The notes beneath the pieces were generated by a model. The model saw only the letters and a program-made list of their open reading frames with translations, did not search any database and was not told the origin of the DNA. Source: Roseinatronobacter alkalisoli (GTDB lineage: Bacteria > Pseudomonadota > Alphaproteobacteria > Rhodobacterales > Rhodobacteraceae). Taken from it: a stretch of DNA of 42,169 nt. A program made the position numbers and the translations under genes. Of the stretch, positions 16,218 through 25,188 are shown one piece after another (position 1 is the stretch's first letter; every line of letters starts with the position of its first letter). The stretch lies in contig NZ_JAQZSM010000028.1 in NCBI RefSeq assembly GCF_028745735.1, forward strand, positions 1 through 42,169, read 5' to 3'.

Positions 16218-16618
16218 GTCATGCCCTTTTCTATCGGCCCCTGCACCGTGCAGACGCCCTGATAGCCTTGGGCCGTTGGCTAGCAACGGAAGGACCCGCA
16301 GGGGCGGGGGCCGGGCCAACCTTCCCGAGCCTAACCTGTTTCAGACTGGCAGAAGTTAGGCCGGTGGGTCTGGGCAGTCAATGGACGCTTCTCTAATCGG
16401 GCATTTGGGACAAGCCCTTTTTTCTGTTTTCCGTTCTCATGGGATCGATGTCACTCATCCGGGTTGCGCATATCTTCGCAGTCAATTCCGGCCCGTTATT
16501 CTCATGGGCTTCTGCATGCATGTGTCGGATTGGCTGTGATGCGCCCCGCTTCGTCTAACGGTTCGGAACCGCGGCACTCCTTTTCGGCGTCATCCACGAT
16601 GGCATACGGCATAGCAGG
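16218..16618. other. Gene-poor stretch upstream of the VOC genes
   Basis: About 400 bp with no credible coding frame. It should hold the promoter of the VOC gene at 16217. GGCCCAAGG-type G/C stretches near 16260-16320 could fold, but no clear terminator was found. Confidence 0.4.
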
Positions 16619-17043
16619 TTATGAAGCTCTCCTTTCCCGGGAGCAAGGGACAACATTGGAATGTTTCCGCGCGTCCCATTCCAGGCCCGCAAGCATGGCG
16701 ACGACGATGGCCTGCACGATTAGGAAGAGCCATCCCAAACCGTTGGGTGCGATCAGTCCGATGATCGGCAGAAGCATGCTGCCCAGAACCCAAAGCACGT
16801 TTTACCTGCGACGATCACCTGCAGGGCCCAGGCCGGGACGGTTGAAGTATGGGTGAAGATCGCCATGAAGATCGCAATCGGGAGCAAAAAAAGACCAGCA
16901 AGGAACAGGAGCGATCATTGGATCGCCGTCAGGTCTGCGATCGTTCCGGATGCAAGAACCAACAGCATGCCCATAGCCGCACAAGTGGTCGCATCGAAGG
17001 CGAGGATGGTCTGCAAGGAGAATCGGCGTTCGAGATTGGTCAT
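16619..17043 (-). pseudogene. Small four-helix membrane protein, frameshifted
   Basis: A strong start (ATG 17043, six bases after GGAGG) opens MTNLERRFSLQTILAFDATT with a first helix (AAMGMLLVLASGTIA), but the frame stops after about 42 codons. Reading continues in a second frame (LLFLAGLFLLPIAIFMAIFT, HTSTVPAWALQVIVAG) and then a third (NVLWVLGSMLLPIIG, NGLGWLFLIVQAIVVAMLAG, LEWDARKH) to a stop at 16619. So two frameshifts break a small integral membrane protein of unknown function. It is divergent from an XRE regulator that is also broken, so the pair decayed together. Confidence 0.7.
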
Positions 17044-17176
17044 GGTAGCCTCCATCTACAATTGGCCACCCATCGCGGGTGGCGGAATGATGGAGCGATC
17101 ATCGTACAGCCGTGATCGTAGGTCGATTACTTCAGAGGTAATGGTCATGCTGCTTGGTGTTGGTTACTGTAACCAA

Positions 17177-17766
17177 ATGAAAGCGAATACGGATAGTATC
17201 GGGTTTCTCCTAAAGCAGTGGCGGCAGCGCCGCCACCTTAGTCAGCTCGCGCTTGCGCTCGACGCGGGCATCTTCCTCACCCGGCACTGGCGGTTGATCG
17301 TCACTGGACATTGCTGTCGGCAAACACTGCCGTGTCCCACCTGCTGGCAGGAGTCACCCCTTATCTTCTGGAAGGGGATGTGAATGTTCTGCGCCTGAGC
17401 CTCCACCCCGACGGACTGGCGTCGCGCATCCTCAATCTAGCGGAATGGCGCCATCACGTCCTGACCCGCCTCGCCCACGAAATCGAGCGCTCAGCCGATC
17501 CGGCGCTTGCCGCTCTCAGAGACGAGTTGGAGGCGCTTCCGCATCCTAGGGTGATGCGGCCTGATCGCGCCGTTCACGGTCACTTCCAGACGATCGCGGT
17601 GCCTCTCCGGCTGAAGAGCAGTGCCGGGCCGTTATCTTTCCTGACCACGACAACAGTTTTCGGAACGGCAGTCGATGTCACGTTGTCCGAGGTTACGATA
17701 GAAGCCTTCTTTCCGGCCGACAAGGAAACAGCCGATACGATGGCGCTGCTCAATGAAAGGGCATGA
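17177..17766 (+). pseudogene. XRE/MmyB-type transcriptional regulator, broken
   Basis: The 5' part (MKANTDSIGFLLKQWRQRRH, LSQLALALDAGI) is the start of an XRE helix-turn-helix. It shifts frame after about 35 codons (FLTRHWRLIVTGHCCRQTLP is out of register for STRHLS...ETGR). The rest resumes at about 17311 in another frame with the MmyB-like C-terminal domain: VNVLRLSLHPDGLASRILNL, AEWRHHVLTRLAHEIERSAD, and a C-terminal FFPADKETADTM. The DNA between is too short to hold the missing middle, so there is a deletion as well as a frameshift. It originally would have bound DNA between itself and the divergent membrane gene. Confidence 0.8.
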
Positions 17767-17889
17767 ATGCCGACATCCGACGCGATGAGTCCACTTCCAC
17801 CGTCGGAGACTAATTGACCATCAGGCATGGTCTGGAAGCTGCCATCCGTTGCGTCGTTGAGTCAGTATGAGAAAGCGGAGAAACTCCTG

Positions 17890-18447
17890 ATGGCTATCAC
17901 CAGAACGATCTTCTGGCGGCGCTTGGACACCGACGGGCTGGAGCGGCTCTTGGTTGTGGAGGACGATGCCGGGATTTTCGTCAAAGGGACGATCCTGACA
18001 ACTGAGGACGGCGGTTGTCGTATCGACCATGACTGGCATCTTGACAGCAAATGGTCAGTTCTCAGCGTTGCCGTTTCACGCGACGGCAATGACGGTCATA
18101 AGGCGCTGCGCCTCGACCGGACAGGCGACGGTTGGAAGGTCGATGGCCAGAACCGGCCCGATCTGGACGGAACAAGCGAGGTTGATCTCTCGCTTACGCC
18201 TTTCTGCAACACGCTCGCACTGCACAGGCTCATGGGAGCCGATAGCGACACCCTTGTTCTTGATATCGCCTACGTCGATGGTGTGTCGGTGAGCGTCGCA
18301 CGGTCGCGCCAAGCCTATGATCGAATTGACAACAGGTGCTTTCGTTACCGCGATCTTGGCCTTGCCATGGGGTTCGAAGCGATGATTCACGTCGACGACG
18401 CCGGGTTAGTGAAGCGATATGAGGGCCTCTTTGAGCGGGCGGACTAG
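17890..18447 (+). CDS. Putative glycolipid-binding domain protein
   Basis: A 185-residue protein of the putative glycolipid-binding family (DUF1089 type). I prefer ATG 17890 (MAITRTIFWRRLDTDGLERL) with GGAGA nine bases upstream, over the 21-codon longer start at 17827. Family marks include LERLLVVEDDAGIFVKGTI, DGWKVDGQNRPDLDG, SEVDLSLTPFCNTLALHRL and the C-terminal GLVKRYEGLFER. The biological role of the family is not established beyond a proposed sugar/lipid-binding fold. The reading frame appears intact, although both neighbours are broken. Its 3' end overlaps the remains of the DUF2259 gene. Confidence 0.85.
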   Translation: MAITRTIFWRRLDTDGLERLLVVEDDAGIFVKGTILTTEDGGCRIDHDWHLDSKWSVLSVAVSRDGNDGHKALRLDRTGDGWKVDGQNRPDLDGTSEVDLSLTPFCNTLALHRLMGADSDTLVLDIAYVDGVSVSVARSRQAYDRIDNRCFRYRDLGLAMGFEAMIHVDDAGLVKRYEGLFERAD

Positions 18448-19170
18448 GCGGTGGGGCATCGGGTTTTCCGAGGACGGACAATATTTCGCCTTCAAGACAT
18501 ATGGCTTGCAGCGCGGCTCTGGCCTGCCCTATGCGACTGTATTTGTCGTCGATCTGACGCAAAATGCATGGGTTTCCGGCACCCCCTTTCGGGCTGGTCG
18601 CAACGAATCCTCGATGATCGAGGTCGAAGCCGTCCCGTTCGAGGCGCTGGAGCAAGTGTGCCGTGAAGCCATGGACAGCGCGGCCACCATGTTGCAGGAC
18701 TTGCGCATTCGCCGCCCCGCTACTGTGCTGTATGCGGCCGACATAGGACAGACGCATCTGCCGCAAGAGGTCATACGCGTTTCCATTCCGAACCGGGATC
18801 GCCCCATTGCGCAACCGATGAGGGAGTTTGCGCTCAGGTTGTCTGACCTGTCCGTGCCTGCTGCGGCCGACTACTGTCTGCACCCTGATACGCTGCGCGG
18901 GTATCGGCTGGAATTGCTGCAACCCGGTGGCGCTGCCATTGTTTGCATGAGGACCGGCGCATTCCCGCCTCGCGGGGTTGCGCCGAATCCTATCGGATTG
19001 ATGCTATCGTCTCTGCCGGATATCCGCAAGCAGACACGCCCGTTATCGCACTGATCTCGGTCTGGCGGCAGGGGTTTGAGGGGTTGGAGCGGCATGTCAT
19101 CGCGGCCCCGGTTCCGCCACGCCCTGACCAAACGACCGCCCTGCCAGCATCCCAACCCAACCGGATCTGA
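18425..19170 (+). pseudogene. DUF2259-family secreted protein, truncated and frameshifted
   Basis: Family-like sequence starts at GIGFSEDGQYFAFKTYGLQR, followed by PYATVFVVDLTQNAWVSGTP, which resembles DUF2259 predicted secreted proteins. The expected signal peptide is missing because the upstream glycolipid-binding gene ends exactly here. Near 18950 the frame shifts: the first frame runs on to a stop at 19054 with low-quality sequence, while the second frame carries on with RGCAESYRIDAIVSAGYPQA, VIALISVWRQGFEGLERHVI to 19170. Both defects make it a pseudogene. Its position beside other broken genes suggests a local wave of decay. Confidence 0.72.
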
Positions 19171-19741
19171 ACACCCTGATCGCAGAGTTTCTTGGTGAGT
19201 CAGAGGCGCTGGATGTCACCAAACTGGATTCAACACTGCCTGTGCGCAAACCGGCTGATCCCGGCGCATTCCGCTGGCCAGATGCCAATCTGCCGCCCGT
19301 CGCCCGCGCGGTTGAGATGTTTTCTGCGCAGGAAGGATGTGTCCGCCACGACCGACTCTGGACAACAGAAAAGATTGTCGAGATCATTCCCGAGGGGGCC
19401 GGTTCGTGGTCGCCGCACGCCATGAAATCGCAACAGCTGGCACTCTCGACTGTGGCCCTTAGGTCTGCACCTCTCCCAATCCACTGGATATGGAGTCTTT
19501 TGGCCAGTCCTGCACAAATCTGCAACCCTCCGCTGTCAGCGGGGCCGTAACCGAACTGGGACAGGCGCCGACCGCACGGCACGAGGGGGCGCAGGCAACA
19601 GAATTGCTGGTCGAGCATGGCCTGTGGCACGCCGATGCGATGCAGATCGTATCTGCCCAATCAGGCACATCGCTGGTGTGCTGGTGGGCCATGCAAAGTC
19701 CGGATTATCCCCGACGTCGTCGCACAAAACACCGAACCTGA
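19157..19741 (+). pseudogene. Broken gene of an unrecognised family, paralogue at 34207
   Basis: Protein-like sequence runs as DLNTLIAEFLGESEALDVTK, FRWPDANLPPVARAVEMFSA, CVRHDRLWTTEKIVEIIPEG, then (after a frameshift near 19400) HEIATAGTLDCGP, an in-frame TAG, VCTSPNPLDMESFGQSC, and LLVEHGLWHADAMQIVSAQS. The second half is clearly related to the minus-strand frame at 34207-34560 (HEIASVSAMDCGPSACASPE, WLVEHGLWQADAMQIIAFQA). No function is recognised. Cysteines at matching places suggest an exported protein. Frameshift and stop codon mark it as broken. Confidence 0.6.
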
Positions 19742-19745
19742 CGCG

Positions 19746-19765
19746 CCCCATATGTTTGAAGGGGG
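19746..19765 (+). promoter_or_regulatory. TGTTTGAAGGGGG motif upstream of the OmpA-like gene
   Basis: CCCCATATGTTTGAAGGGGG ends 60 bp before the ATG at 19826, with TGTTTG starting 73 bp upstream. The same element, at the same distance, precedes the genes starting at 33127 (minus) and 34054 (minus). The whole leader to the start codon is also similar to that at 33127. It is a candidate operator or promoter part shared by envelope-type genes. Confidence 0.55.
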
Positions 19766-19825
19766 AAGCATCAGGCTTGCGAGGCTAGAATTCTACCAAC
19801 ATTCACGCAACAAAGGAACCACAGG

Positions 19826-20851
19826 ATGTTCAGAAGCACGATCGCAGTCGTCACGGCCAGCCTGATCGCGGCACTATGCTTAACGGTTGCCGCACAGCCT
19901 GTCATGGCACAACCCGCCATCGAAGATGCGGCCCCGCACCCGATGGTGCCCCTTCCTGCCGAAGGCTACATCACCCGTGACGACTTCACCGATTTTGCGG
20001 AAATCGAGTTTCTGGCGTCGCCGCATCCGGGTGGCCGCGAGCCAGAATTCGAAGAAACACTGCAAGTCGAGGGCGCGTGGCGCCAGATGGAATACACGGT
20101 CGACGGGTTGGAGCTGTCCTTGCTGCGCCTGTATCGTGGCTATCTTCAGCATTTCGAGAGCAGTGAATTTGAAACCATCTTCTCCGGCATAGGTGAAGAA
20201 CTCAGCATTCGTGACGGTTTCACCTTCATTTCGTACCAGAGCGGCTTCCTGTCCCGCACCCCCAGCACCACGTCAGAGAGCAATGCCTATATCCTTGTGC
20301 GCAGTCCAGATGAACAGACCATCATCGGGGTTTCTTTCTTCAGCCGACAGAATGCACGCCGGATGATAATCAATGCTGTCGAGATTGAAGAGATGGCACC
20401 GCTGGACCTGTTTTCCCCAGCACCGGAACCCGAGCAGGAACAGGAACCAGAGGTGGTGATGGTTCCACAGGAGGTCGAAGAACTTGAGTCGGGTCTGGTG
20501 CGTGACGGTCGCGTCATCGTCAACGCGATCCTGTTCGAATTCGACCGCGCCGAAATTCTGCCGGAATCGGCCCGCGCCCTTGGAACCGTGGCTGACCTGC
20601 TGCGTAACAGACCAGAACTGAAGCTTCTGGTCGTCGGGCATACAGACGGCGTCGGCAGCTTCGACTACAACCTCAGACTGTCGGTAGAGCGCGCGCAGGC
20701 TGTTGTAAGCTGGCTTGGCAACACAGGGGGCATCGACAGCGCGCGTTTGCGCGCAGCCGGAGCGGGGCCGATGTCACCAATCACCACCAACCGGACAGAG
20801 AATGGCCGCGCGCAGAACAGGCGCGTGGAGTTGGTTGAGATTTTCGACTGA
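19826..20851 (+). CDS. OmpA-family outer-membrane/peptidoglycan-binding protein
   Basis: A 341-residue exported protein. Signal peptide about residues 1-29 (MFRSTIAVVTASLIAALC, cleavage near VMAQP). The middle (about 30-200) is an unrecognised domain. Residues 206-225 form an acidic, proline-rich spacer (PAPEPEQEQEPEVV). The C-terminal OmpA domain (about 235-340) has ILFEFDRAEILPESARAL, VVGHTDGVGSFDYNLRLSVE with the peptidoglycan-binding aspartate, and the matching arginine in NRRVELVE. It should tether the envelope to peptidoglycan. RBS AAGGAACCACAGG before ATG 19826. Its leader and first nine codons are duplicated at 33127, where the rest is replaced by an IS256 fragment. Confidence 0.92.
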   Translation: MFRSTIAVVTASLIAALCLTVAAQPVMAQPAIEDAAPHPMVPLPAEGYITRDDFTDFAEIEFLASPHPGGREPEFEETLQVEGAWRQMEYTVDGLELSLLRLYRGYLQHFESSEFETIFSGIGEELSIRDGFTFISYQSGFLSRTPSTTSESNAYILVRSPDEQTIIGVSFFSRQNARRMIINAVEIEEMAPLDLFSPAPEPEQEQEPEVVMVPQEVEELESGLVRDGRVIVNAILFEFDRAEILPESARALGTVADLLRNRPELKLLVVGHTDGVGSFDYNLRLSVERAQAVVSWLGNTGGIDSARLRAAGAGPMSPITTNRTENGRAQNRRVELVEIFD

Positions 20852-20974
20852 CGCAGGCTCAGAAATCGCAGAATCTGTTACGCGCGCAGGGCGGAGATCA
20901 TGAGGAATGCAAGAAGGCCCTGTCCCAACGCTGCGCGCGTTGGCTGATGCGCGCGATGTAAGTCTCCTGGATGA

Positions 20975-21169
20975 TCTGGAATTCTCATCCACAAGCGCCT
21001 TCAGCCGCTTTGCCACCGGAACCGTCATGCCGCCCAATTTGGCCTTCCAGTTATAGAAGCTGCCTTCCAACATGCCATGTTTGCGGCACAGGTCAGCGCA
21101 GTTCGCATCTGTCACGTGCTTGGCCAAAATGCCGATGATCTGCTCGGCCGTGAATCTCGTTCGCTTCGT
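20975..21169 (-). pseudogene. IS3-family transposase OrfA remnant
   Basis: The minus strand codes KRTRFTAEQIIGILAKHVTD, CADLCRKHGMLEGSFYNWKA and VAKRLKALVDEN, the helix-turn-helix OrfA of an IS3-family (IS407-like) element. The start codon is ACG rather than ATG (21167-21169), and similarity stops after about 64 codons. OrfB is absent. It is an inactive fragment. Confidence 0.8.
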
Positions 21170-21270
21170 TGTCCGTCCTCAGGTTGGGGCGGACTTTAGT
21201 CGACGGCGGAAGAAAAATCCCGTGGCAGGTCATCTGCCACGACAGCACCAACTGTCAGCCAGTATTCCAT

Positions 21271-21286
21271 ATCGAAATATTTCGAT
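21271..21286. repeat. 16-bp perfect palindrome
   Basis: ATCGAAATATTTCGAT is a perfect 16-base inverted repeat lying between the IS3 remnant and the motif at 21318. It could be a repressor operator left over from a lost gene, or chance. Confidence 0.35.
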
Positions 21287-21317
21287 TGCATGCGCAACTG
21301 CAATTCTAGGAACACAT

Positions 21318-21336
21318 CCCCTTCAAACAGAGGGGG
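21318..21336 (-). promoter_or_regulatory. TGTTTGAAGGGG motif, orphan copy
   Basis: CCCCTTCAAACAGAGGGGG; on the minus strand CCCCCTCTGTTTGAAGGGG. It points at the IS3 remnant, so the gene it once served on the minus strand appears to have been removed or replaced. On the plus strand it is 229 bp before the autotransporter start, in the opposite orientation to the other copies. Confidence 0.5.
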
Positions 21337-21564
21337 ATCGCCCATTGCGTATATGTTAGCAAAAAGTGTCACCCGCAGAGGATGACCCAAAAACAGTGCC
21401 AATTTCTTGGCTCGCGCAACAGATGGCTGACCGAGCGGTCCACCTGTCGCACCTTGTCACCTTTCACCCCCGACCTGGGGTTTTCAATGCTGTGCTCAGG
21501 GCGGCAGGTTGGAATCGTTTCGGTTGTGAGCCGGGTCGCGGGAAACACCAAATAGAGAGGCTTT

Positions 21565-23916
21565 ATGTCTATATTTCAACGAAGTTCAATGAGATCAGGG
21601 ACCAGGACCGGACTGGTGACTGTGACAGCCGCAGCAGCGTTCTCTACAAGTCTGGCGCAACCGGTTCAAGCGCAGGACACAACTCTCATCGCGGCATTCC
21701 ACCAGAATTTCGACTTTTCCTCTACCACTTTCCTGAACATATTCGGAGAGCCGGGCACAGAAGGGACTATTACGAACAATGCAGGCTTTTCTCAGGCATT
21801 CACCATAGATGCTGGCGGGGCCTTCCAGTTAGATCTGGATTTGGCCGACTCGATCATTCCGTTGGATGGCAGTGTTCAGGATAACGCCTTTTTCGTGACC
21901 GCAAATAGCCCGATCAGCGCATTGGCAACCAATCTGGCGACTGCATCCAGTGACATGACGTCGCTTTTGTCGACCAATGCGCTGGGTAGCGAATATTTTG
22001 TTCTGGGTTGGGAACAGCTTGGTGCCAATCTGTCTTCGCAATTGTCCATCACAGCTGTCGAGGACAACACCGAAGTCAACTTCACGCCTAAGAACCCTCT
22101 CAGCGGCTTTGCCGCCGATGAAGCACATACTGTCACCCTGAATGCGGGCGAAACCCTAGGCCTGACAGGTTTTGATGTGACAGGAACCTATATCAACGCC
22201 TCTGCCCCTGTCGCAGTTTTCGGGGGCGTGCAATGCGGCAACATTCCCCAAGGCGTCTCGGCCTGTGATCATGTGATCAGCCAGAATGTGGGCGTCGAGA
22301 ATTTTTCAGATGATTTCCGCATGATACAAACCCCCCTTGCCGGAAGTGATGCCGACCTGATCCGCGTGATCGCCGCAAGTGACAATACCGAGATATCCAT
22401 CGACGGCGTGTTGCAAGGAACAATCAATCGGGGCGAGTTTCTGACCATAGACAATGTCGGGAATGCCCACATCACCGCCAGCAATCCGGTTCAGCTGGGG
22501 CAATACATGCGAGGTGAGTCTGGCAGTCGTAGCTTGGGTGACCCGGCTTTCTCGGTGCTGCCAGGAACAGATCAATGGATCAATTCCTATGTCTTTTCCA
22601 TTCCCGGCGATGGGACAACACCTGATTTCGAGAGAAACTATCTGATGGTGGTGATCTCTGAACAGGCCGAAGGTTCATTGCTGCTCAACGATGTACTGGT
22701 TGAACAAACCGATTATGACGAGCGTGAAATACTGGATGGCTTTGTATATGGCACAATCGAATTGGCCGAGGCAGGTGTTGGAACTGTTAGTGCAGATGAA
22801 GATTTCCTTGCCATGATTGCAGGCTTCGACAACTTCGACAGCTATCTGACAACAATCGCCACGCGCTTCGACGCCGGCGCATCGCCAGGGCCAGGCCCAA
22901 CACCGACACCGGCGGCTCTGCCAACCGCACCCGCCTATGAAGTGCTGCCGCGCCTGATGGCAAATCTTGCCCATACTGGCAGTTTGCGCCAGCGTATTGG
23001 CAACCGCCTTGGCGGTACTCCGGTGGACGGCAATGTCACGTTAAGTTCCAGCAATGACCCGAATGCGCCCAGTATGACTCAGGCAGGCTCGGAGCATGGT
23101 GTAATCTGGTTATCGACATCGTTTGAGCGATTGCGCCCGCGGTCTGGTGACTTTGCTTTGGCCGATCAGGTACGCCAGTCGATTAATGGTATAAAGTTCG
23201 GGTATGATTTGCCCAGTATCCGTATGGATAGTGGAAATCTGGTTCTCGGGGCCTTTGTCGAATATCAGAGAGGCAACAGCCGGGTTGAGAGCACTATTTT
23301 CAATAGCAGCCACAGCATCTCGTCAACAGCAAGGGGGCTTGGCGCATCGCTGACCTGGTATGGACATGGCGGAACGTATGTTGACGTCGTTGGTCGGCAC
23401 ATGTGGCTGCGTAATAACATTGATTTCCTGGATGAAAATCAGCGTGGCAGCGCATCGTCGCTTTCATTTGAAGTTGGGCATGAGATTGACATGGGCAATA
23501 ACTGGCGTGTCACCCCGCAGATGCAGCTAAGCTATGCTTCGGTCAGGTTGAATGACATCACCGGGCCACTTGGCGAAGAGGTATCGTTCCGCAGCATGGA
23601 CTCAGTACGTGCGCGCATCGGGGCAGAGGTTGACTATTACTTCCAGACCGCAACAGGCGCGAGCGGTTCTGTGTTCTTAAGTGCCAACCTGATTAACGAT
23701 GTCTCTTTCAGCCCGAAAATCGATGTTACAGCGGGAAATCAGACAACAACTTATGCGCCTAGTGGTTCCAGAACACTTGCCGAAATCGGTGCTGGCGGAC
23801 AGATCGCCTTGAACGACAAAAGCTATATGAACGGCGGCGTATTTGTCAGCCGGAATATTGGCAGCGGCGGTGGAACGAACGTGCGCGGTCAGTTGGGCCT
23901 GAACTTTAACTGGTAA
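21565..23916 (+). CDS. Autotransporter with IgGFc-binding-like passenger
   Basis: A 783-residue type V secreted protein. Signal peptide about residues 1-37 (cleavage near VQAQD). The passenger (about 38-430) resembles the IgGFc-binding N-terminal domain: repeated beta units such as SVQDNAFFVTANSPISALAT, ASAPVAVFGGVQC, CDHVISQNVG, DDFRMIQTPLAGSDADLIRV, and SYVFSIPG. A proline linker (PGPGPTPTP, about 440) leads into YEVLPRLMANLAHTGSLRQR, the typical junction of autotransporter translocators. The beta-barrel (about 510-783) ends in LGLNFNW, with the final aromatic residue needed for outer-membrane insertion. Start ATG 21565 after AGAGAGGCTTT. Function is adhesion or ligand binding by inference; binding of antibodies is not implied, since the domain is widespread in non-host bacteria. 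Confidence 0.87.
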   Translation: MSIFQRSSMRSGTRTGLVTVTAAAAFSTSLAQPVQAQDTTLIAAFHQNFDFSSTTFLNIFGEPGTEGTITNNAGFSQAFTIDAGGAFQLDLDLADSIIPLDGSVQDNAFFVTANSPISALATNLATASSDMTSLLSTNALGSEYFVLGWEQLGANLSSQLSITAVEDNTEVNFTPKNPLSGFAADEAHTVTLNAGETLGLTGFDVTGTYINASAPVAVFGGVQCGNIPQGVSACDHVISQNVGVENFSDDFRMIQTPLAGSDADLIRVIAASDNTEISIDGVLQGTINRGEFLTIDNVGNAHITASNPVQLGQYMRGESGSRSLGDPAFSVLPGTDQWINSYVFSIPGDGTTPDFERNYLMVVISEQAEGSLLLNDVLVEQTDYDEREILDGFVYGTIELAEAGVGTVSADEDFLAMIAGFDNFDSYLTTIATRFDAGASPGPGPTPTPAALPTAPAYEVLPRLMANLAHTGSLRQRIGNRLGGTPVDGNVTLSSSNDPNAPSMTQAGSEHGVIWLSTSFERLRPRSGDFALADQVRQSINGIKFGYDLPSIRMDSGNLVLGAFVEYQRGNSRVESTIFNSSHSISSTARGLGASLTWYGHGGTYVDVVGRHMWLRNNIDFLDENQRGSASSLSFEVGHEIDMGNNWRVTPQMQLSYASVRLNDITGPLGEEVSFRSMDSVRARIGAEVDYYFQTATGASGSVFLSANLINDVSFSPKIDVTAGNQTTTYAPSGSRTLAEIGAGGQIALNDKSYMNGGVFVSRNIGSGGGTNVRGQLGLNFNW

Positions 23917-23930
23917 CCTGTCAGGCAATG

Positions 23931-23960
23931 CGGGGGGGCGTCGGGTCCCTCCCCTTCCCT
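23931..23960 (+). terminator. Possible terminator after the autotransporter gene
   Basis: A run of seven G (23932-23938) faces CCCTCCCC (23947-23954) and is followed by TTCCCTTTTG. Pairing is imperfect, so this is only a weak terminator candidate. Confidence 0.25.
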
Positions 23961-24041
23961 TTTGCTTGCATCCAGGTTGCAAACTCAATCAAGTCTGTGA
24001 CAGAAACCGGATAGCGCAAGCTGTCATACAAAAAAACGAGG

Positions 24042-24572
24042 GTGGTTTTGAGACACGCACGAAACTGGACATCTCTGATCGTTGCCTGTGTACTCGGTTT
24101 GGGTGCCGCTCACGCACAAACGGGCAGGAATGCAGAATCCGGCCTTTCTGAACAGTTCGAAGACTGGACAGTGCAATGCACTGAAGTAAGCGGCACGATC
24201 ATCTGCACAATGCTTCAGGATGTGCGGGCTCAGGGGCAGGCCGAAAGGCTTATATCGGCACGGGTTGACCTGCTTGCCGACGATACACCACGCCTTACGC
24301 TGATCCTGCCGCTTGGTCTGGACCTTGACGCTGGACTTGAACTTTATCCCGGCACATCGCAAGAGATGATCGCTACCGTATCACCAAGCGTCTGTCAGCA
24401 GAGCGAATGCTATGCCTTTCTGTCGCTGATACCGGATTTCCTGCAGGTAGTCAGGGAACGTATCGCCCTGCGCATACGCATGACGCCATTTAACGCGCAG
24501 GCGACTGAAGTACCATTGTCCCTTCGCGGATTTTTCGATGCGTTGGAACGGTTGAACAACCTGAAGGAATGA
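24042..24572 (+). CDS. IalB-family exported protein
   Basis: A 176-residue protein of the invasion-associated locus B family. Signal peptide: LRHARNWTSLIVACVLGLGAAHAQ, cut after AHA. The mature core fits the family: QFEDWTVQCTEVSGTIICTM with paired cysteines, LPLGLDLDAGLELYPG, VCQQSECYAFLSL, and the terminal VPLSLRGFFDALERL. IalB proteins are small periplasmic or outer-membrane proteins common in Rhodobacterales and Rhizobiales; most have no known role outside Bartonella, where the founding member affects erythrocyte entry. The start is GTG 24042, or TTG 24048 a little further from GAGGGTGG. The stop overlaps the next frame by four bases, but that downstream gene is a truncated permease, so the overlap arose by rearrangement. 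Confidence 0.85.
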   Translation: MVLRHARNWTSLIVACVLGLGAAHAQTGRNAESGLSEQFEDWTVQCTEVSGTIICTMLQDVRAQGQAERLISARVDLLADDTPRLTLILPLGLDLDAGLELYPGTSQEMIATVSPSVCQQSECYAFLSLIPDFLQVVRERIALRIRMTPFNAQATEVPLSLRGFFDALERLNNLKE

Positions 24573-25150
24573 CCCCCCAAGTTTATCGCAGCATTGCTAC
24601 GCCGACTATCCTGCCAATGATTGCTTCGACCAATATCTGGCTGTTCTTCTATACACCGGGCCTTGGGGTGCTGGACCAGATCGGCGCGCTATTCGGGTTC
24701 GCGTCGGTCAACTGGCTGGGGCGTCTGGAAACCGCGCTTTGGGCGGTGATTATCGTGACCATCTGGAAAGAAGCCGGGTTCTTCATGATCATCTATCTGG
24801 CAGCTCTGCAAACCATTCCGCCAGACCTGAAGGAAGCCGCCGATATCGAAGGCGCCAGCCCCTGGACCTATACCCGCCGGATTGTCCTGCCGCTGTTGAT
24901 GCCTACAACCATCTTTGTGGCCGTCAATGCCCTGATCAATTCCGTCAAATTGATTGACCACCTGTTCATATTGACGAAGGGCGGGCCGTCGGATGCATCG
25001 AAACTGGTGCTGTATCACATCTGGGAACTGGCGTTTTCCTATTTTGACAGGCCGCAGGCCGCGGCGCTGACCGTGATGGTGCTTGCGGTTCTGGGGGTTA
25101 CGGCCGCGTTCAAGTTCATCATTCTGGACCGCAGGACACATTACCAATGA
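24569..25150 (+). pseudogene. ABC sugar-type permease (UgpA-like), 5' truncated
   Basis: Family sequence begins abruptly at IATPTILPMIASTNIWLFFY and continues GVLDQIGALFGF, then LQTIPPDLKEAADIEGASPW (EAA loop) and VLYHIWELAFSYFDRPQAAA to a normal C-terminus. Only about 190 of the usual 290 residues remain; the first two helices are missing. The ATG at 24569 is formed by the IalB stop region, so a shortened protein could still be made, but it would be non-functional. It belonged to a carbohydrate/glycerol-phosphate-type importer with the next gene. Nothing remains of the binding protein or ATPase in the window. Confidence 0.8.
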
Positions 25151-25188
25151 GCGCGGTCCTCAAATTCGACTAGGCCCCGCTATATGTC

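Noticed and set aside
19826-20851. OmpA-like gene as a lipoprotein
   Set aside because: No lipobox cysteine at the signal-peptide cleavage site; the site looks like ordinary Sec cleavage after VMA.
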